Assembly: GCA_002682825.1 (NCBI GenBank)
Contig: NOKP01000015.1
Span: forward strand, 496,001-560,000
Reading direction: 5' to 3'
From: Neonectria sp. B-13
Taxonomy: Eukaryota > Ascomycota > Sordariomycetes > Hypocreales > Nectriaceae
DNA: 64,000 bases
The translations under genes were made by a program, and so were the position numbers. The notes beneath the pieces are model-generated. The model was not told the origin of the DNA. It made no database searches and saw only the letters and a list, made by a program, of their open reading frames with translations. This document shows, in pieces, positions 1-12,223 of the stretch (position 1 is the first letter of the stretch; every line of letters begins with the position of its first letter).

Positions 1-1197
1 AGTGGTCCTACATACGGGGGGGCCGCCGAGCCCCGGGGGTCCGGGACTTTACTCACTCCACTCGCGTGGTGCCGACGGGGACGTCGATCCCGGCGACGCC
101 GTCACGGACGAACGACAAACCACCCATCTGAGCAGTGGTCGTCCCGTGGTCTAGACGCTTCGAGTCCTGCATTGCAAAAATTTCCGTGGCCAGGTTCGCC
201 TGCGGGATTTGAGGTCTTCTCCGCGATCACATCATCGTTTCGGTACGGGTCCGTGGCACTGGGAACGTGTTGATGCGGTGACAGTCTACGTATTAGGGCA
301 AATGCGTGGGATGGCAAGTGTCAGCTTTCGACCGACCCAGGCGACTGGATGCCTTCTCAGGAACCCGGCTAGTGCAGTACCGCAGTAGAGGAGCCCGGCT
401 TCAATGCGGGAACCGGGAGGTCAACCGCTTGCCGGGAGACCGAGACAGATGCGGAAGGTGAGCAATCCATTAGCAAGTTTAAACAAGGTCTTGCGAGGCA
501 GCAAAAGGTCACGTCCAAGGCCTGATCCTGTAGCATGGCAGATGAAGTCCCAAGGTGGAGAGAATTTGCACCGGCGCCGCGTGTGATTGGGTCCGCAACT
601 GGGGCGGGTGCGATCACATCAGATTGCGCCATCGACCTGGTCGTCCCAAAGAGCAAAACCATGACACATTGGCTGCCCACGCCCACAACAAGCCCGCGTC
701 TCAAGGAGAGAAAGGCCTTTCAGGGACTCGTCAAAGCCTTTCCAAACCTCTCCAAGCCGCTGGTTCCCGGGATCGACCCCCCATCGCCAAGCGTGCGGTT
801 CCTATTCGGCGCTTCTCAGCTCTCCATGTTGTCGCGAACCGCCCCAACAATGGCACGATTTGCCGTCGTCTCGCCGCCAAATGCTAGCTTCTAGCTTGTT
901 TCTAGACTCCCGCGCTGCCAAGGAGGCTCTGCTCCATGCTGCTCCGCGCCCCATGCTCCAGCCTCCAGGGGGGTTTTCCCTTGAGTGGGTTGCCACCTTA
1001 ATGGGGGTCCTTGCGCTTCCTGGGTCTGTCTTGGTGCCACTCTCCGCGAGTATTCATAAGGCCATCAAATCCCGTCCTGTGTAGTTGGCCGCTTCACTCT
1101 TCATTGACTTCTCCTGTCTTTTGCTGTCTCTCCTTCACCCTCACTCACCTACGCCTTCACCTTCACCTCGGTCCACTTGGCCAACCCACCCTTCACC
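1..1197. other. left-edge stretch without a supported gene
   Basis: No recognisable protein family is encoded here. The first 150-270 bases stay open in more than one forward frame and are GC-rich, so the 3' end of a gene lying to the left could be present, but no motif supports a frame. The last 150 bases before position 1198 are rich in CTTCAC/CTCACC pyrimidine runs, as in the 5' leader of a well expressed fungal gene, and probably belong to the permease promoter. Confidence 0.4.
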
Positions 1198-2902
1198 ATG
1201 AGCCACGAAGGCCCCAAGGAGCCCGTGGTCTTCGACTCCACCAATAAAGACCACGATGCCATTGACCTCTCCCACTCTGGATCTGACACCGAGTCTGGTG
1301 CGTCAACTAATCCCAAGGAAAAACAAGCAAAAAGAACTTCACTAACCCCATAGTCTAGGTCGTCTTAGACATGCCAGAGATGCCAAGCGCCAGATCGGCG
1401 TTCTCAGCGCCTCCATGCTGATCTTCAACCGTATCATCGGTACTGGAATCTTCGCCACGCCCTCGTCCATTCTCGCCCTCTGTGGTAGCCCGGGTCTTTC
1501 GCTCTTCATGTGGGTTGCCGGCGCCCTCATCGCCGGCGCGGGCACTGCTGTCTATCTCGAGTTCGGTACCGGTATCCCCAAGAACGGCGGCGAGAAGAAC
1601 TACCTCGAGTACGTCTACCGCAAGCCCAAGTTCCTCGTCACCGGTCTGTACGCTGGCTATGTTATTCTTCTGGGCTGGGCGTCTGGTAACTCGGTCATCT
1701 TTGGCGAGTACATCCTCCACGCTGCCAACGTTGAGGTCGACCGCTGGAACCAGCGTGCTATCGGCTTGGCCTGCATCACCGTTGCCTTCATTATCCACGG
1801 CACAGCTCTGAAATGGGGACTCCGACTCCAAAACGTCCTCGGCATAATCAAGCTCATCATCGTCGTCATCATCATCCTGGGCGGTTTCATCGCCCTCGGC
1901 GGCCACCTCAAGATCGACAAGAAGCCCGACAACTTCACCAACGCTTTCGAGGGAACCACCGGCAGCGCCTACGGTGTCGTCACTGCTCTATACAACGTCA
2001 TCTGGAGCTTCATCGGCTACAGCAACGCCAACTATGCCCTCAGCGAGACCAAGAACCCCACGCGCACCCTCAAGATCGCCGCTCCCGTCGCCATCATCAG
2101 CGTCTCGATTCTCTACATGCTCGTCAACATTGCATACTTCGCCGCCGTTCCCAAGGAGGAGATCCTGGCCTCCAAGCGTCTCGTCGCCGCCTCGCTGTTC
2201 CGCAATGTCTTTGGCGGCACCGCCGAGCGTGCTCTCTGCGTCTTCGTCGCCCTGTCTGCCTTCGGCAACGTTCTCAGTGTCATCTTCTCCCAGGGCCGTC
2301 TTGTACAGGAGCTTGGTCGCGAGGGTATTCTCCCTTTCGCCCGCTTCTTCGCTAGCAACCGACCTTTCAACGCACCTCTTGCCGGTCTGTTTGAGCACTG
2401 GCTCATCTGCATTATTGTCATCCTTGCCCCTCCCCCCGGTGATGCTTACAATTTCATTCTCAAGTAAGTCCCCCCGCTCAGTTACCTCCAGTGCAATTCT
2501 AACCTGTGTAGCCTCATCTCCTATCCTCTTGCTATCGTCAACACCTTTGTCGCTGGTGCTCTCGTCCACCTTTATCTGCACCGCGCCGCCTGGAAGTGGA
2601 ACCCTCCGATCAGCGCCACTCTTCCCGTCACCGTCTTCTTCATGCTCAGCAACATCTATCTTGTCATTGCTCCTTTCGTGCCCCCGGAGGACGGCCAGAA
2701 CGTCTACGAGAGCCTGCCCTACTGGATTCACTGTGTTGTCGGCTTCGCTATCATCGCTGCCGGTGGGCTCTACTGGGTGGTTTGGGCTAAGATCCTGCCC
2801 AAGGTTGGCAACTATGAGCTGGTTCGGGAGACCACCGTGGATGAGATTGACGGTTGGGAGACGAATGTGTTTGTCAAGAAGCCTCTGCATCATTCGGACT
2901 AG
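1198..2902 (+). CDS. LAT-family amino-acid permease (methionine permease-like)
   Basis: Polytopic plasma-membrane amino-acid transporter of the LAT/APC superfamily, closest in style to fungal high-affinity methionine permeases (Mup1/Mup3). Three exons: 1198-1297, 1359-2463, 2512-2902, giving 531 residues with all phases consistent. After a short acidic N-terminus comes LRHARDAKRQIGVLSASMLI and then FNRIIGTGIFATPSSIL, the TM1 motif of the family (the usual GSGIF unwound helix). About twelve hydrophobic segments follow. The C-terminus is short and cytosolic-looking. Start chosen at the first ATG, which gives a Ser/Asp-rich leader typical of these transporters. Substrate is inferred from family likeness only; another neutral amino acid is possible. 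Confidence 0.88.
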
Positions 2903-3908
2903 ATTTTTTTCTCATGCATGCGCATTCTAGCACAAATAATTTTTAAGAAGTAGATTAGGTTTAATGCATTGCCTCTTCAAAGACGCAATTTGGACACACA
3001 ATCACCCCATAGACATGTTAGAGTAGAAAGCTGTTCTGGCGTAAAAGTTTGAAAGGTAATTACCGACATAATTCGAATTCTTTTTCCCTAAACCTACATC
3101 TCAAATCTCGTCTCTTTCTCTCGCCAAGGTTTGCTTGGGTAACGGGCACCGTCACTTCAACCTCCGTCAAAGGGGGCAATATTGCTTCTCCACGAGTGCA
3201 GTTGTTTACTCTTCATCCAGAAAGGAGATTTGGTTTTAACAAACGGAGAACGTGCGTCAGAACAGAAAGAATATTGACCCAATCGTCGAGTTGCACACAT
3301 CGTACCAACTAACTTTCAACCCGATTTTTGACTCGAGAGAAGCTGAGCACGGCTCTAGATAATAGACTAGGAACTTGGAGAGACGGAAGATGGAAGGAAT
3401 GTCCATTGGAATCTAGGATTAGTTGAGATAAAGAGGTGTTTACTCTGTACTATTAATCAGCCAGTTAAAGATTACATTCTAGGTTCATCCAGGCACCCAA
3501 TACCCCAAGGCAGCTAATTTGTACTATCAAAAGCTTATTGGCTTTGTTCGTGTACTTCCATCTGCCCCAAGCCGGTGAAGTCTACGGACAGGTGCTGGTT
3601 GCGCTAGCAAACAAACCTCAGCCTCCAAACCAGCTAATGGACCTTCCATTCACCCAATAGAAGAAATCGATGCAACCCAAATCGTCTTCCCCGGATTTCA
3701 GCTGCGGGGAAGTGACGGCATGCAGCAAGGTGCGCGTCCGGGGCTATTATTTCACTCCGAATTCAAGATGGTCTATCGGTGCTAGTTTTACGCCCGATCG
3801 CCCCTGGTCTCGTCGGAACCAGATATAACACCGAAAACCCTCCCACATCATAAGGATGCCGTTCTCCGATCAATCTTTGAAACTATTCTGCAAACACAAT
3901 AAGGCAAA
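2903..3908. other. intergenic, 3' end of permease and promoter of SCOT gene
   Basis: No gene supported. The left part is AT-rich and probably holds the permease terminator. The right part (about 3650-3900) carries CCAAT-like and GC-rich stretches and a possible AGATATAACA TATA-like element near 3822, about 85 bases before the SCOT start. Confidence 0.4.
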
Positions 3909-5887
3909 ATGTCGAGATCAATGCTCATGACGGTTCGCATCCGGTCACGTCTCGCGTCGGGGCCGTTGACATGGACCGGCAGCTTCAGCGTGTGCGAAGT
4001 GCAACGCGGATGCCGCAGTTTCTCGTCAACGAGGGCGGTACTCTCGGCCAATACGAAAACAAAACTCTTTCGCGATGCGGATGCTGCTGTTGCAGATATT
4101 AAAAGCGGATCGACTATTCTGAGCTCGGGATTCGGTCTATGTGGTGTTGCGGGTATGCCAAATTGTCCTCCCTTCATGTGGGATTGCTAATGGCTGAGAT
4201 TCCAGATTCTCTCATTGCCGCAATCCATCGCAGAGGACCCAAGTCCCTTCATTCTCTCACTGCCGTCTCGAATAATGCCGGACAAGAAGGAAAGGGAGGC
4301 TTATCCGTCCTCACGAGCGGAGGCCAGGTCGACCGACTAATTCTATCATATCTCGGCAACAATAAGGTGCTGGAAAAGAAATACTTGACGGGAGAGCTTG
4401 CCATAGAACTGTGTCCTCAGGGAACTCTGGCGGAGCGTATCCGAGCTGGCGGTGCTGGCATTGCGGCCTTCTTTACACCCACGGCGGCCCGTAAGAGCAT
4501 ACGCGCCACTACCCCCGGAATCATTGCTAACCATGGTAGATACCCTCCTCCAAAGCGGAGATATCCCCGTGCGGTTAGATAAATCTGGCGCTGTCGTCGA
4601 AAAAGGACAGAAGAGAGAGACCCGCGAGTTCAATGGCAGAACCTTTCTCATGGAGACCTCGTTGACGGGAGACGTCGCGATTTTGAGGGCGTGGAAGGCC
4701 GATACGGAAGGAAACTGCGTTTTCAGGTAAGTTCAGGGTCTTTGGTCGCTGCATATATGCTCTTAACTGACCTGACGCGTACTAGATATACTACCAAAGC
4801 CTTCGGACCGATCATGGCCAAAGCCGCCAAGTTAACTATCGTCGAAGCCGAGAATATCGTCGAGGTCGGCTCGATCGACCCCAACGACGTCAGTTTGCCT
4901 GGAATCTTCGTCGACCGCATTGTCCAGTCAACGGAGGAGAAGCAGATTGAGGTGTTAAAGTTAAGAGAAGACGGTGCTCCCAAGGCTTCCGGCTCGTCCA
5001 AACCCGCAAGCGAGGCTCAAGAAAGGCGAATTCGCATTGCAAAGCGAGCTGCCAAGGAGCTGAAGCAAGGATATTATGTTAATCTGGGCGTTGGTACGGC
5101 ATCTTTTTCCTTTGATATGGATTGGATCTAACACTCGTCAGGCATTCCAACACTAGCTGCTTCTTTGCTTCCGTCGGATCGAAAGGTTTGGATCCAGTCT
5201 GAAAATGGCATTCTGGGCATGGGCCCGTATCCCACAATTGATGAGGTTGATCCGTGAGTTCCTTTTCTTCTGGACTTGGCTTCCCGCTCTAACTCGCGCC
5301 AGGGATATTGTGAACGCCGGTAAAGAAACTGTTACACTTGTGCCTGGAGCCTCGTGCTTTGATTCTACCGAGTCATTTGGCATGATCCGCGGTGGACACG
5401 TGGACGTATCGATTCTCGGAGTGAGTGACACCTTACATTCCTTCACGTATACACGACTAACGAGTCTATTTTCAGGCCCTTCAAGTCAGCGCTACCGGCG
5501 ATCTTGCAAACTATATGATTCCTGGCAAGGTGTTCAAAGGCATGGGCGGTGCCATGGACCTTGTCGCGAACCCTGACAGCACCAAGATTGTCGTAGCCAC
5601 CGAGCACGTCGCCAAGGATGGCTCGTCAAAGATCCTGCAGCAATGCACGCTACCTTTGACAGGAGCCAAGGTTGTGAGCACCATTATTACCGACTTGGTA
5701 AGTGGATGCCTTGAATCTAGTTGGTTTCGTGGCTAACAGTGCATGGCAGTGTGTGTTTGAGGTAAACAGACAGGAGGGAACTCTGGCCTTGACAGAGCTT
5801 GCGCCTGGTGTCACTGTCGAAGAGGTGCGGAGCAAGACGGAGGCTACGTTTACTGTGGATTTGGATGAAAGCCGATGTTACGATTAG
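3909..5887 (+). CDS. succinyl-CoA:3-ketoacid CoA-transferase (SCOT), mitochondrial
   Basis: Transfers CoA between succinyl-CoA and 3-oxoacids such as acetoacetate; family I CoA-transferase, expected in the mitochondrial matrix. Eight exons: 3909-4152, 4206-4490, 4540-4726, 4786-5093, 5142-5253, 5303-5420, 5476-5697, 5750-5887, giving 537 residues with every phase in register. Residues 1-50 are Arg/Ser-rich with few acids, like a mitochondrial presequence. The alpha half carries [15 protein letters not shown] and [14 protein letters not shown]; a Ser/Ala-rich linker near residue 290 leads to the beta half. [12 protein letters not shown] contains the expected catalytic glutamate (about residue 362). 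The end ([12 protein letters not shown]) is shorter than in some homologues but no domain is missing. It lies beside an AhpD-like gene and a mitochondrial carrier. Confidence 0.95.
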
Positions 5888-6253
5888 ATGCGTGTTCATA
5901 TGGGATCGTAGACAGAGGTCGGGAGTATAAAGCAGCCACACAGAATAAGTGGAAGAGCATTGAATTTGAAGTGACGAAGAATTTGAATAAGCGATGCATT
6001 GGGAGGAAGTCATAGGTGGTTGATCCACGTATACCAAAAGCAACTCTTGCCATCTTATTTGTGTCCGCTCACTTGAAATTCCGTCAAGCTAATCTGTTAG
6101 CTGCTTCAGCTCTTTGGTCAAGTTCAACCATCTAGGTTCTGATAGTCACGCTTTCATAGCTTTACAGGCCGTATTTGTATCTAGAAGTGATAAATTGCAA
6201 GTATATCGCTGATGCTCAACATGATGCTCAAAGGCCAGGTATGCTACACTTTA
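5888..6253. other. convergent intergenic between SCOT and AhpD-like gene
   Basis: 366 bases between two gene 3' ends. AT-rich, with no coding signal; expected to hold both terminators. Confidence 0.5.
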
Positions 6254-7162
6254 CTACAACTTTGTCTCTCTTCCAGCCGGGGCAAAGGTCGAACCACCCA
6301 TCACCTCGACGATCTTGTCAATGGTGTTCAGAATCCACTCGCTACCCTCGTCACTGGCCAGCCACCTCACAGCTTCCTCGCTCTCGCCATCCCGGTCGGA
6401 AAGGAACGTCCCATCCTCGACGCCCTTCCTCAGGCCAAAAACATGTGACAGCACCTGAGGTCCAACTCCCGTCTGGGCTCTCAAGCACGAAATGGCCGCC
6501 ATGGATGTGTAGATTCGACCGACGCTCGCCAGCGCGCCTCGCTCCGATGCGGGAGGATCGCTTAGTAGGCCAGCGTAGTGATGGCTCAAGATATATGTTG
6601 GTAGGTCGGGGTGGGAGAGGGCAAGCTTTTCGTAGAGCTTATCTTCGAAAGGTCGGTATACCGAGTCCCAGAGACCTCGGCCGCGCGCCAAACCCGCCTC
6701 GAGATTCTGCGCCGTGGGCAGTCGGCTGGGCACTGTGCTGAGCTGCGATGTGATATCTTTGGGGAGCGATGCATAGAATGCATTCAGGCAATTGATTGAT
6801 CGCGGAATTCCATTGAAGCTGATGCACTTGAGGCCGACTTCCCTCATGAACTCGGCGGTCTGAACCCCGGCCCCGTTTTGCTCAGCCGAGGCAACGCGGT
6901 GGAGGACAGGGAGCGAGTCGGGCGAATTGAGGGTAAAGACCGTAGCAGTCTATTCACAACTGTCAGTCCAATTTCTTCTCCTCATAGTAATGAGCCTGCA
7001 TACGGAGATTGCCAGCCACGAGTTGACGCCGAGGTTGCGCCTGGAGGCATCCTTGGCAATGGACTGGAACACGTCTTGCACCTGGCGCGGCGCAGGCAGA
7101 GGCCCCGGGCGCGCAAAGGGCGCGTTGACGAGGGCCTTGAGAGATGCAGACAGCTTCGACAT
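6254..7162 (-). CDS. AhpD/carboxymuconolactone-decarboxylase-like protein (Pxp2-like)
   Basis: Two exons, 7162-7004 and 6949-6254, give 284 residues; the intron has GTATGC...TAG and phase 0, joining NSWLAIS to TATVFTLNSPDS. The stretch around EFMREVGLKCISFNGIPRSI and the surrounding helices resemble fungal AhpD-like (CMD fold) proteins related to yeast Pxp2, a peroxisomal protein of unknown activity; length also matches. This assignment rests on memory of the family pattern and not on a search. I do not see a CxxC peroxidatic pair, so enzymatic activity is uncertain. The C-terminus ends in TKL, close to but not matching the canonical PTS1 (S/A/C-K/R/H-L). The gene is divergent from the mitochondrial carrier, sharing about 300 bases of upstream DNA. 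Confidence 0.62.
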
Positions 7163-7464
7163 CTTGCGTGATGGTTGCGGTTGCGACATCGGGACTCTTG
7201 CACAACGGCGGGAACGAGGCTGTTTTGAGTCGTTGGGAGATGGCAGATGGAGCTTCAACCGGCGTCGGCCGGACTTCAGACTTGGAACCGAGGCATCAAC
7301 CCCACATTCCGAATATCCGGCGGAGGCCCGGTTGGTACTTTTGGGGCCCGATGCAGAGCCATGAACAGGCAATAAAACAAACAGGCCACCTATTATCAGG
7401 CTCGATACGTTTAGGAGTTCCCGAGATTTCGAAGGCGACATTATACAGTACACAGAGTGGAGAA
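7163..7464. promoter_or_regulatory. shared divergent promoter region
   Basis: 302 bases between the starts of the AhpD-like gene (-) and the mitochondrial carrier gene (+). No gene fits here. A TTATACAGTA element lies immediately before the carrier start. Shared regulation is possible from the arrangement but not shown. Confidence 0.45.
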
Positions 7465-8772
7465 ATGGCTTCAAACCGCAAGACCAAGGAGCCGTTGTGG
7501 CTGGGGTAAGAAACCATCAACCATCAACCATCAACCCGTGACTTGTCTAACATTTTTACTTCAAGAGGCGCTGCAGCTTGCATGGCAGTTTGCTTCAGTA
7601 GGTTCGCCAGAATAGAAGTCATTGCGGATGTTAATTCCGAGTAGCGCATCCTTTGGACCAAACGAAATAGTCAGTACCACCATACATCGTCGTATGCTTG
7701 GGTTTGCTGACACAAGCCAACAGCAGGATGCAGGTCCTCAAGTCAAATACCTCTATGATAAACGTTCTATACCGCTTTGCCGCTCGAGACGGTACGTCCG
7801 CACCCAAACCATCTCAAGCCCAACTAACTGTATACCAGGGATCCCGTCCCTCTGGACTGGACTCTCCGCCTCCATCCTACGCCAGGGAACATATTCAACT
7901 GCCCGCTTCGGAATTCACGGTTTCCTCTCTGAAAAGGTTTTAACCTTCACGGGCGAGAGCAAGCTGCCTATCTCGTGGAATATTGCCTGTGCCGGCGTCG
8001 CGGGGAGCATCGCCGGCTGTATAGGTAATCCAGCAGAAGTAGTCCTCGTGCGGATGTGCGCCGACGGTGCAAAGCCGCAATCACAGAGATTTGGCTATTC
8101 GAACCCCATCGAGGCGTTGTATAGAGTGGTCAGTGAGGAGGGTCTGCAGACGTTGGGGAAGGGAATCACTGCAAACATCGCGAGAAGCGTGTTGATGAGT
8201 ATGTCTAAGATGACTCCCGCGAGGAACACTGCTAATTGCTCCTAGACGTATCGCAAATTGCCACGTAGGTAATCCATCATCCTCTATGGTGCGAAAACTC
8301 ATAACTTCTTTTCAGATACTCCTCAGCCAAACAGTACCTCATGGGCTCTGCGGGATTGGGAGATGACATCAAAACACATGCCGTCGCCTCGTTAATGGCA
8401 GGCACCATGGCAACAACACTCTGTGCCCCCGCCGACGTCCTGAAGAGCCGTCTGCAATCAAGTGCAGGAAAAGACGTACGTTTCTTCCATCCCTACTTGA
8501 GCTCAACTCACGCGTAACAGGGACTCGTGGCCGTCCTTCGGTCTGGCCTTCGGGAGGAAGGAGTTCGATTTCTCATGCGAGGGTGGACGCCCGCGTGGTT
8601 GAGGTTGACGTGAGTATACAAGCCCAGCTCGAGATCTCTTGCTGACTTTCTTTACAGGCCGCATACTGTTTTGACATTTGTGTTTATGGAGAAGTTACGA
8701 GAACTGACATCATTTGGGATCCCATGGCTCCAGGCCGACGTGGTCCAGCCTCAAAAGGCAGAATTCCGTTAG
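7465..8772 (+). CDS. DIC1: mitochondrial carrier protein, dicarboxylate carrier-like
   Basis: Inner-membrane solute carrier of the SLC25 family, most like the fungal dicarboxylate carrier (malate/phosphate exchange). Nine exons: 7465-7505, 7566-7597, 7645-7669, 7724-7791, 7839-8198, 8246-8264, 8316-8475, 8521-8609, 8658-8772; 302 residues with all phases correct. Three repeats are visible, with signatures THPLDQTKYRMQ, NPAEVVLVRMC and APADVLKSRLQ; WTGLSASILRQGTYSTARFG is the matching odd/even helix region of repeat 1. Exons of 19-32 bases are unusually small, but each is needed to restore a signature motif, which supports them. Exact substrate is inferred. It ends 47 bases from the 3' end of the Zn2Cys6 gene on the other strand. 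Confidence 0.88.
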
Positions 8773-8819
8773 AAGCATCCTTCATTTAGAATTGACTATA
8801 ATTTTCATCACCACGAGGC

Positions 8820-11310
8820 CTAGATACCGACTTCGGGCCAGTAGAGCCAGTCGAAGTTGGTCATGTCGTCCCAAGACAGTCCTCCGAAAGAGGGCTCGAA
8901 ATTATTGCCCGGTTGATTTAGAACCTGGGCAATTTGATTGTCTGACATTGTCGAGAACTGCAATGTCTCCGACCATAGAGCCTGATGGTCCAGAAAGCTG
9001 GTTGGAGTTGCCAGCAGCGCGTTTTCTGTGATTGGCGCCGTCGAGGAGATGTTCGTCTTTGCCGCGGCCGCCCCAGAAGTGTCTTCGGTGGCCGCGCGCT
9101 TCACAATCTGCTTCAGATACTTCCCGTACAGGACCGAAAGCCCGTTCCGATGCTTGGTCACACTCCCGATCCTCTCGAGGACTGTAGCGGTCTCGTTGAT
9201 GAGGTTTCGAATGCTGGGCGCGAGAGCTGAGCCGCCCGCTGCGTAGGCACTCAAGGTCAGGGCGAAACACGCCGCAAACGAGATCATGATTGCTGTGTTG
9301 TTGGGCATCGACTGCAGCTGAGACTCGCCCTGGATTGCAGCTCGCATGACGTTGAGCGCCGATGACAGCCCGGCTGTGTGGAAGAATCGGCGGACTTCCA
9401 ACGGTGCGGTGGGGTGGTTTATTACGCCGCCGTAGATGGACAGGCGAGTGTGAGTAACGAGGATTTCGACATAGGGGGGGAGTCGACGGTCTAGAGAGTC
9501 AGCCAACGTGACGAGTCCCACGATCCAGGTTGCGTACCTATTCCAGTGCCTATTGAGACACCCCACTCGGTATACCACTGGTCAAAAAACCTTTCTATTG
9601 AGCCTTCGATCCTAACGGCTGTCAGTTCACATCAAGATTGTCAGCAAGAGACGACTTGCGATTGAGCAATCAATGATCCGTCGCTTGTGACATGCTGAGA
9701 TCCGTCGCAAAGGGCACGAACTGTGGCAAAGAGCCCGTCCTGTTCCCGTTAGCACAATATCTCTGGACGCTTCATCCTCCATGACATACCAGATCCCTTC
9801 TTAGAACCGCCATGGAGACAAGGTGGCCGTCAAGAGGGTCCGCTAGGTCAGATCTGTGCCATATATCGCAGTCTTTCAAAGACCGAGTCATCGGAACTGA
9901 AAACGGTCGGCCTCGAGCCAACGACATTCTATATCTTCGATCAGCAACCGCTCACCCATGATATCGGGGACCTTACCCTCTCTCTAGCACGAACAGCGAG
10001 ATCCAGCATCGCTCTCGGTTGCGAAGAAGCAGTCTTCCTCGATCGGTCCACGGATCCAGGTCTGGGTACCCATCCATTGCTAAAGCAGCCCGAGGATCGA
10101 GACAATCACCCCGAGCAAGGCCGATCCCCGAGCCTGGGTCGAGCATTTCAGTAGAAACCAAAGACTTGTGCAAAGACAAGTCTGTGGCAATGGTGTTAGC
10201 TATTGAGATGTAGGCACACGTCTCGTCATCGGTGCTCTGTTCACCGGGGAACATCCACGGGATGTTGACCATAAACGCGAGAACAATCTCGACAGATTTG
10301 TAGCGATGAATCATGACGCGGTGGGCTAGCTTCTTTGCGTGGTTGGATAGTCGTTTAGATAAAGCTGCGGCCGACGGCATGAAGAGAGCCGACATGGCCA
10401 TGATGGAAGTGTAGAGAAACGCTGACCGGGAGCGAGTGAACTCGACAGTGTACAGCCTCGGATCAAGACCCCATCTTGTATGGGCAAGATTCCGATGGAA
10501 ACTAGCATAGACATAAGCTCACGACACTGAGACGAGGGCGGAGGCTTACAATGAAAATAGTGATTCGGCCTCCTCATCAGAGACAAGGCCCAGCGACACG
10601 GGGTCGACATCCTCACCGACGTCGAGATGCACGCTGGCCGGCGCAAAGAAGGCCTGGATCTCATCCTCGGACTGCTGTTGCGGGCTGGCCACGGCCATGA
10701 GCGGCACCTGGGGCGAGCTGCCGTGGCGTGAGTCTGGCGAGGGCTGGATATATGACGCACGGGCTAGCAGCTGCAGCGGGTTCTCCGCATCGTCGATGGC
10801 CAGGCTCTCCTCGGTGCGCTGGATAAAGTCCTTCATTGCCACGGGATCCTGGTCGTCGTGGTCGTCGTCTTCCTCGTCGCCGGAGAAGGCGTCGTCGTCG
10901 GCATCGGTGCCGAGCGACCCGGAGTAGACGTCCTGGGCCGTGGACGCCTCGTCGGCGTCAGCTCCACTCAGCAGGCCGTGTAGATGGGCCAGCACCCGGT
11001 TGTCGTCCGGGTGCTTCTCCGCCGCTGAGCGGGCTCTCTTGACGGCCTGGTCGATTTGGTAGAGGGCCTTGTCCAGCCCCGTACGCTTGCTTGGGAACAG
11101 TCAGTGAGACGTCGGGGGACAGGAACACTGTATGTATGCTTGCTTTTTAATGCCCTTCTGTCGGCCGGGGTGATAGGCCGGGCGGACGCACTCGCAGTCG
11201 AGCTGGATGCATCGTCTGCACCGTTCTTGATTTGGCCTCCAGTCGCATTTAATCTTGCTGCGGCGACACACGAGACACGCGGCTTGTCTAGGACGCGGCG
11301 AGCCGTCCAT
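8820..11310 (-). CDS. Zn2Cys6 transcription factor with fungal-specific TF domain
   Basis: Nuclear DNA-binding regulator. The ATG at 11310 opens with a zinc cluster, CLVCRRSKIKCDWRPNQERC then RRCIQLDCEC (six cysteines in the Zn2Cys6 pattern), followed by a basic linker and an intron. The next exon holds a dimerisation-like heptad stretch (TGLDKALYQIDQAVKRARS) and a highly acidic segment (DADDDAFSGDEEDDDHDDQD), a possible activation region. The middle homology region includes TRWGLDPRLYTVEFTRSRSA and LAHRVMIHRYKSVEIVLAFM. Several short introns follow (around 10505-10550, 9930-9975, 9740-9795, and two between 9500 and 9660); the final exon includes DRRLPPYVEILVTHTRLSIY and runs to the stop at 8820. 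Junctions in 9500-9800 are approximate. Target genes unknown; its 3' neighbours are the carrier and AhpD-like genes. Confidence 0.85.
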
Positions 11311-12223
11311 GGTTGAAAGCGGGGAGAAGAGCAGCAGGGGACAAGACGGAGACGCTGGCAACCCCAAAGACCTGCGGCGAGATCCCCAAGGCGGCCGGAA
11401 GCAGATTAACGAGTCGATGAGTGAGCGACGGTCTCACTCTCTCGCGCTCGCGGACGGTCTCGTGATGGATTGGAGGCTTTGGGGAGAGGACGGTCGGGAC
11501 TCGGCGATGGGGCACGCGAAATGCCGGCTTGACTCGGAGGCTTGATTGGCGCTATTTGCCGCCCGCCGGCCGCCGCTTTATCGGTTCGCGAGACATGGTT
11601 GGTCAGTTCGTGACGGCATTCCCTAATGAAGGGTACAATACCGCGAGACCCGTACAAGTCAGGAGATTGAAAGAATGTGAATGCAGCATCATCTTATTCG
11701 TTTGGGATTTACTCTCAATTACGGGAAGCCCGATATGTCTATGCTGTGAAGGGCATTAGCTTACTGAAAGCCCAACATACAACCAACCTCATCTTAAGCA
11801 AAGCCCTCTTCAGCTTATCAGCAACCCTCTGATAGGTGATCTCTAGCACAACCAAATTGCCGGGTCCATCCTAGCGTCTCAATGCAATCAATTAGAGTTT
11901 AATAGAGGCACTCTGCACTCGTTTAGCCTTCGTCCCGTCTCTGTCATATCACAGGCGTTGATATCGGTCTCTCAGCGGGAAATGAACTACCCTAGACCTT
12001 GCGACATCTTTGACTGCCCGATGCATCGTCTATCATCACCCGACGACTGATGTACGTTGATAACTTTGGCAGAACAGTTTGGTGGCACGTTGATCGAGTG
12101 CCCCCCCTCATCTACTAGAAACATCAGAGCACACCATCATCAGATGTTGCAGAGGCCAACCCGACAGCCCACACTGAACCAACCACAGGTATCATCTCAT
12201 TCTCGTTTGGATTCATTAATTAT
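11311..12223. other. intergenic, promoter side of the Zn2Cys6 gene
   Basis: About 0.9 kb without a supported gene. Open frames here are short and lack motifs. It contains the upstream region of the Zn2Cys6 gene and the terminator of the receptor gene. Confidence 0.45.

Noticed and set aside
1974..2930. 318-codon plus-strand frame and a 301-codon minus-strand frame over the permease
   Set aside because: Both are shadows of the permease exons; one is Ser/Pro-biased, the other Asp/Glu/Val-biased, with no motifs.
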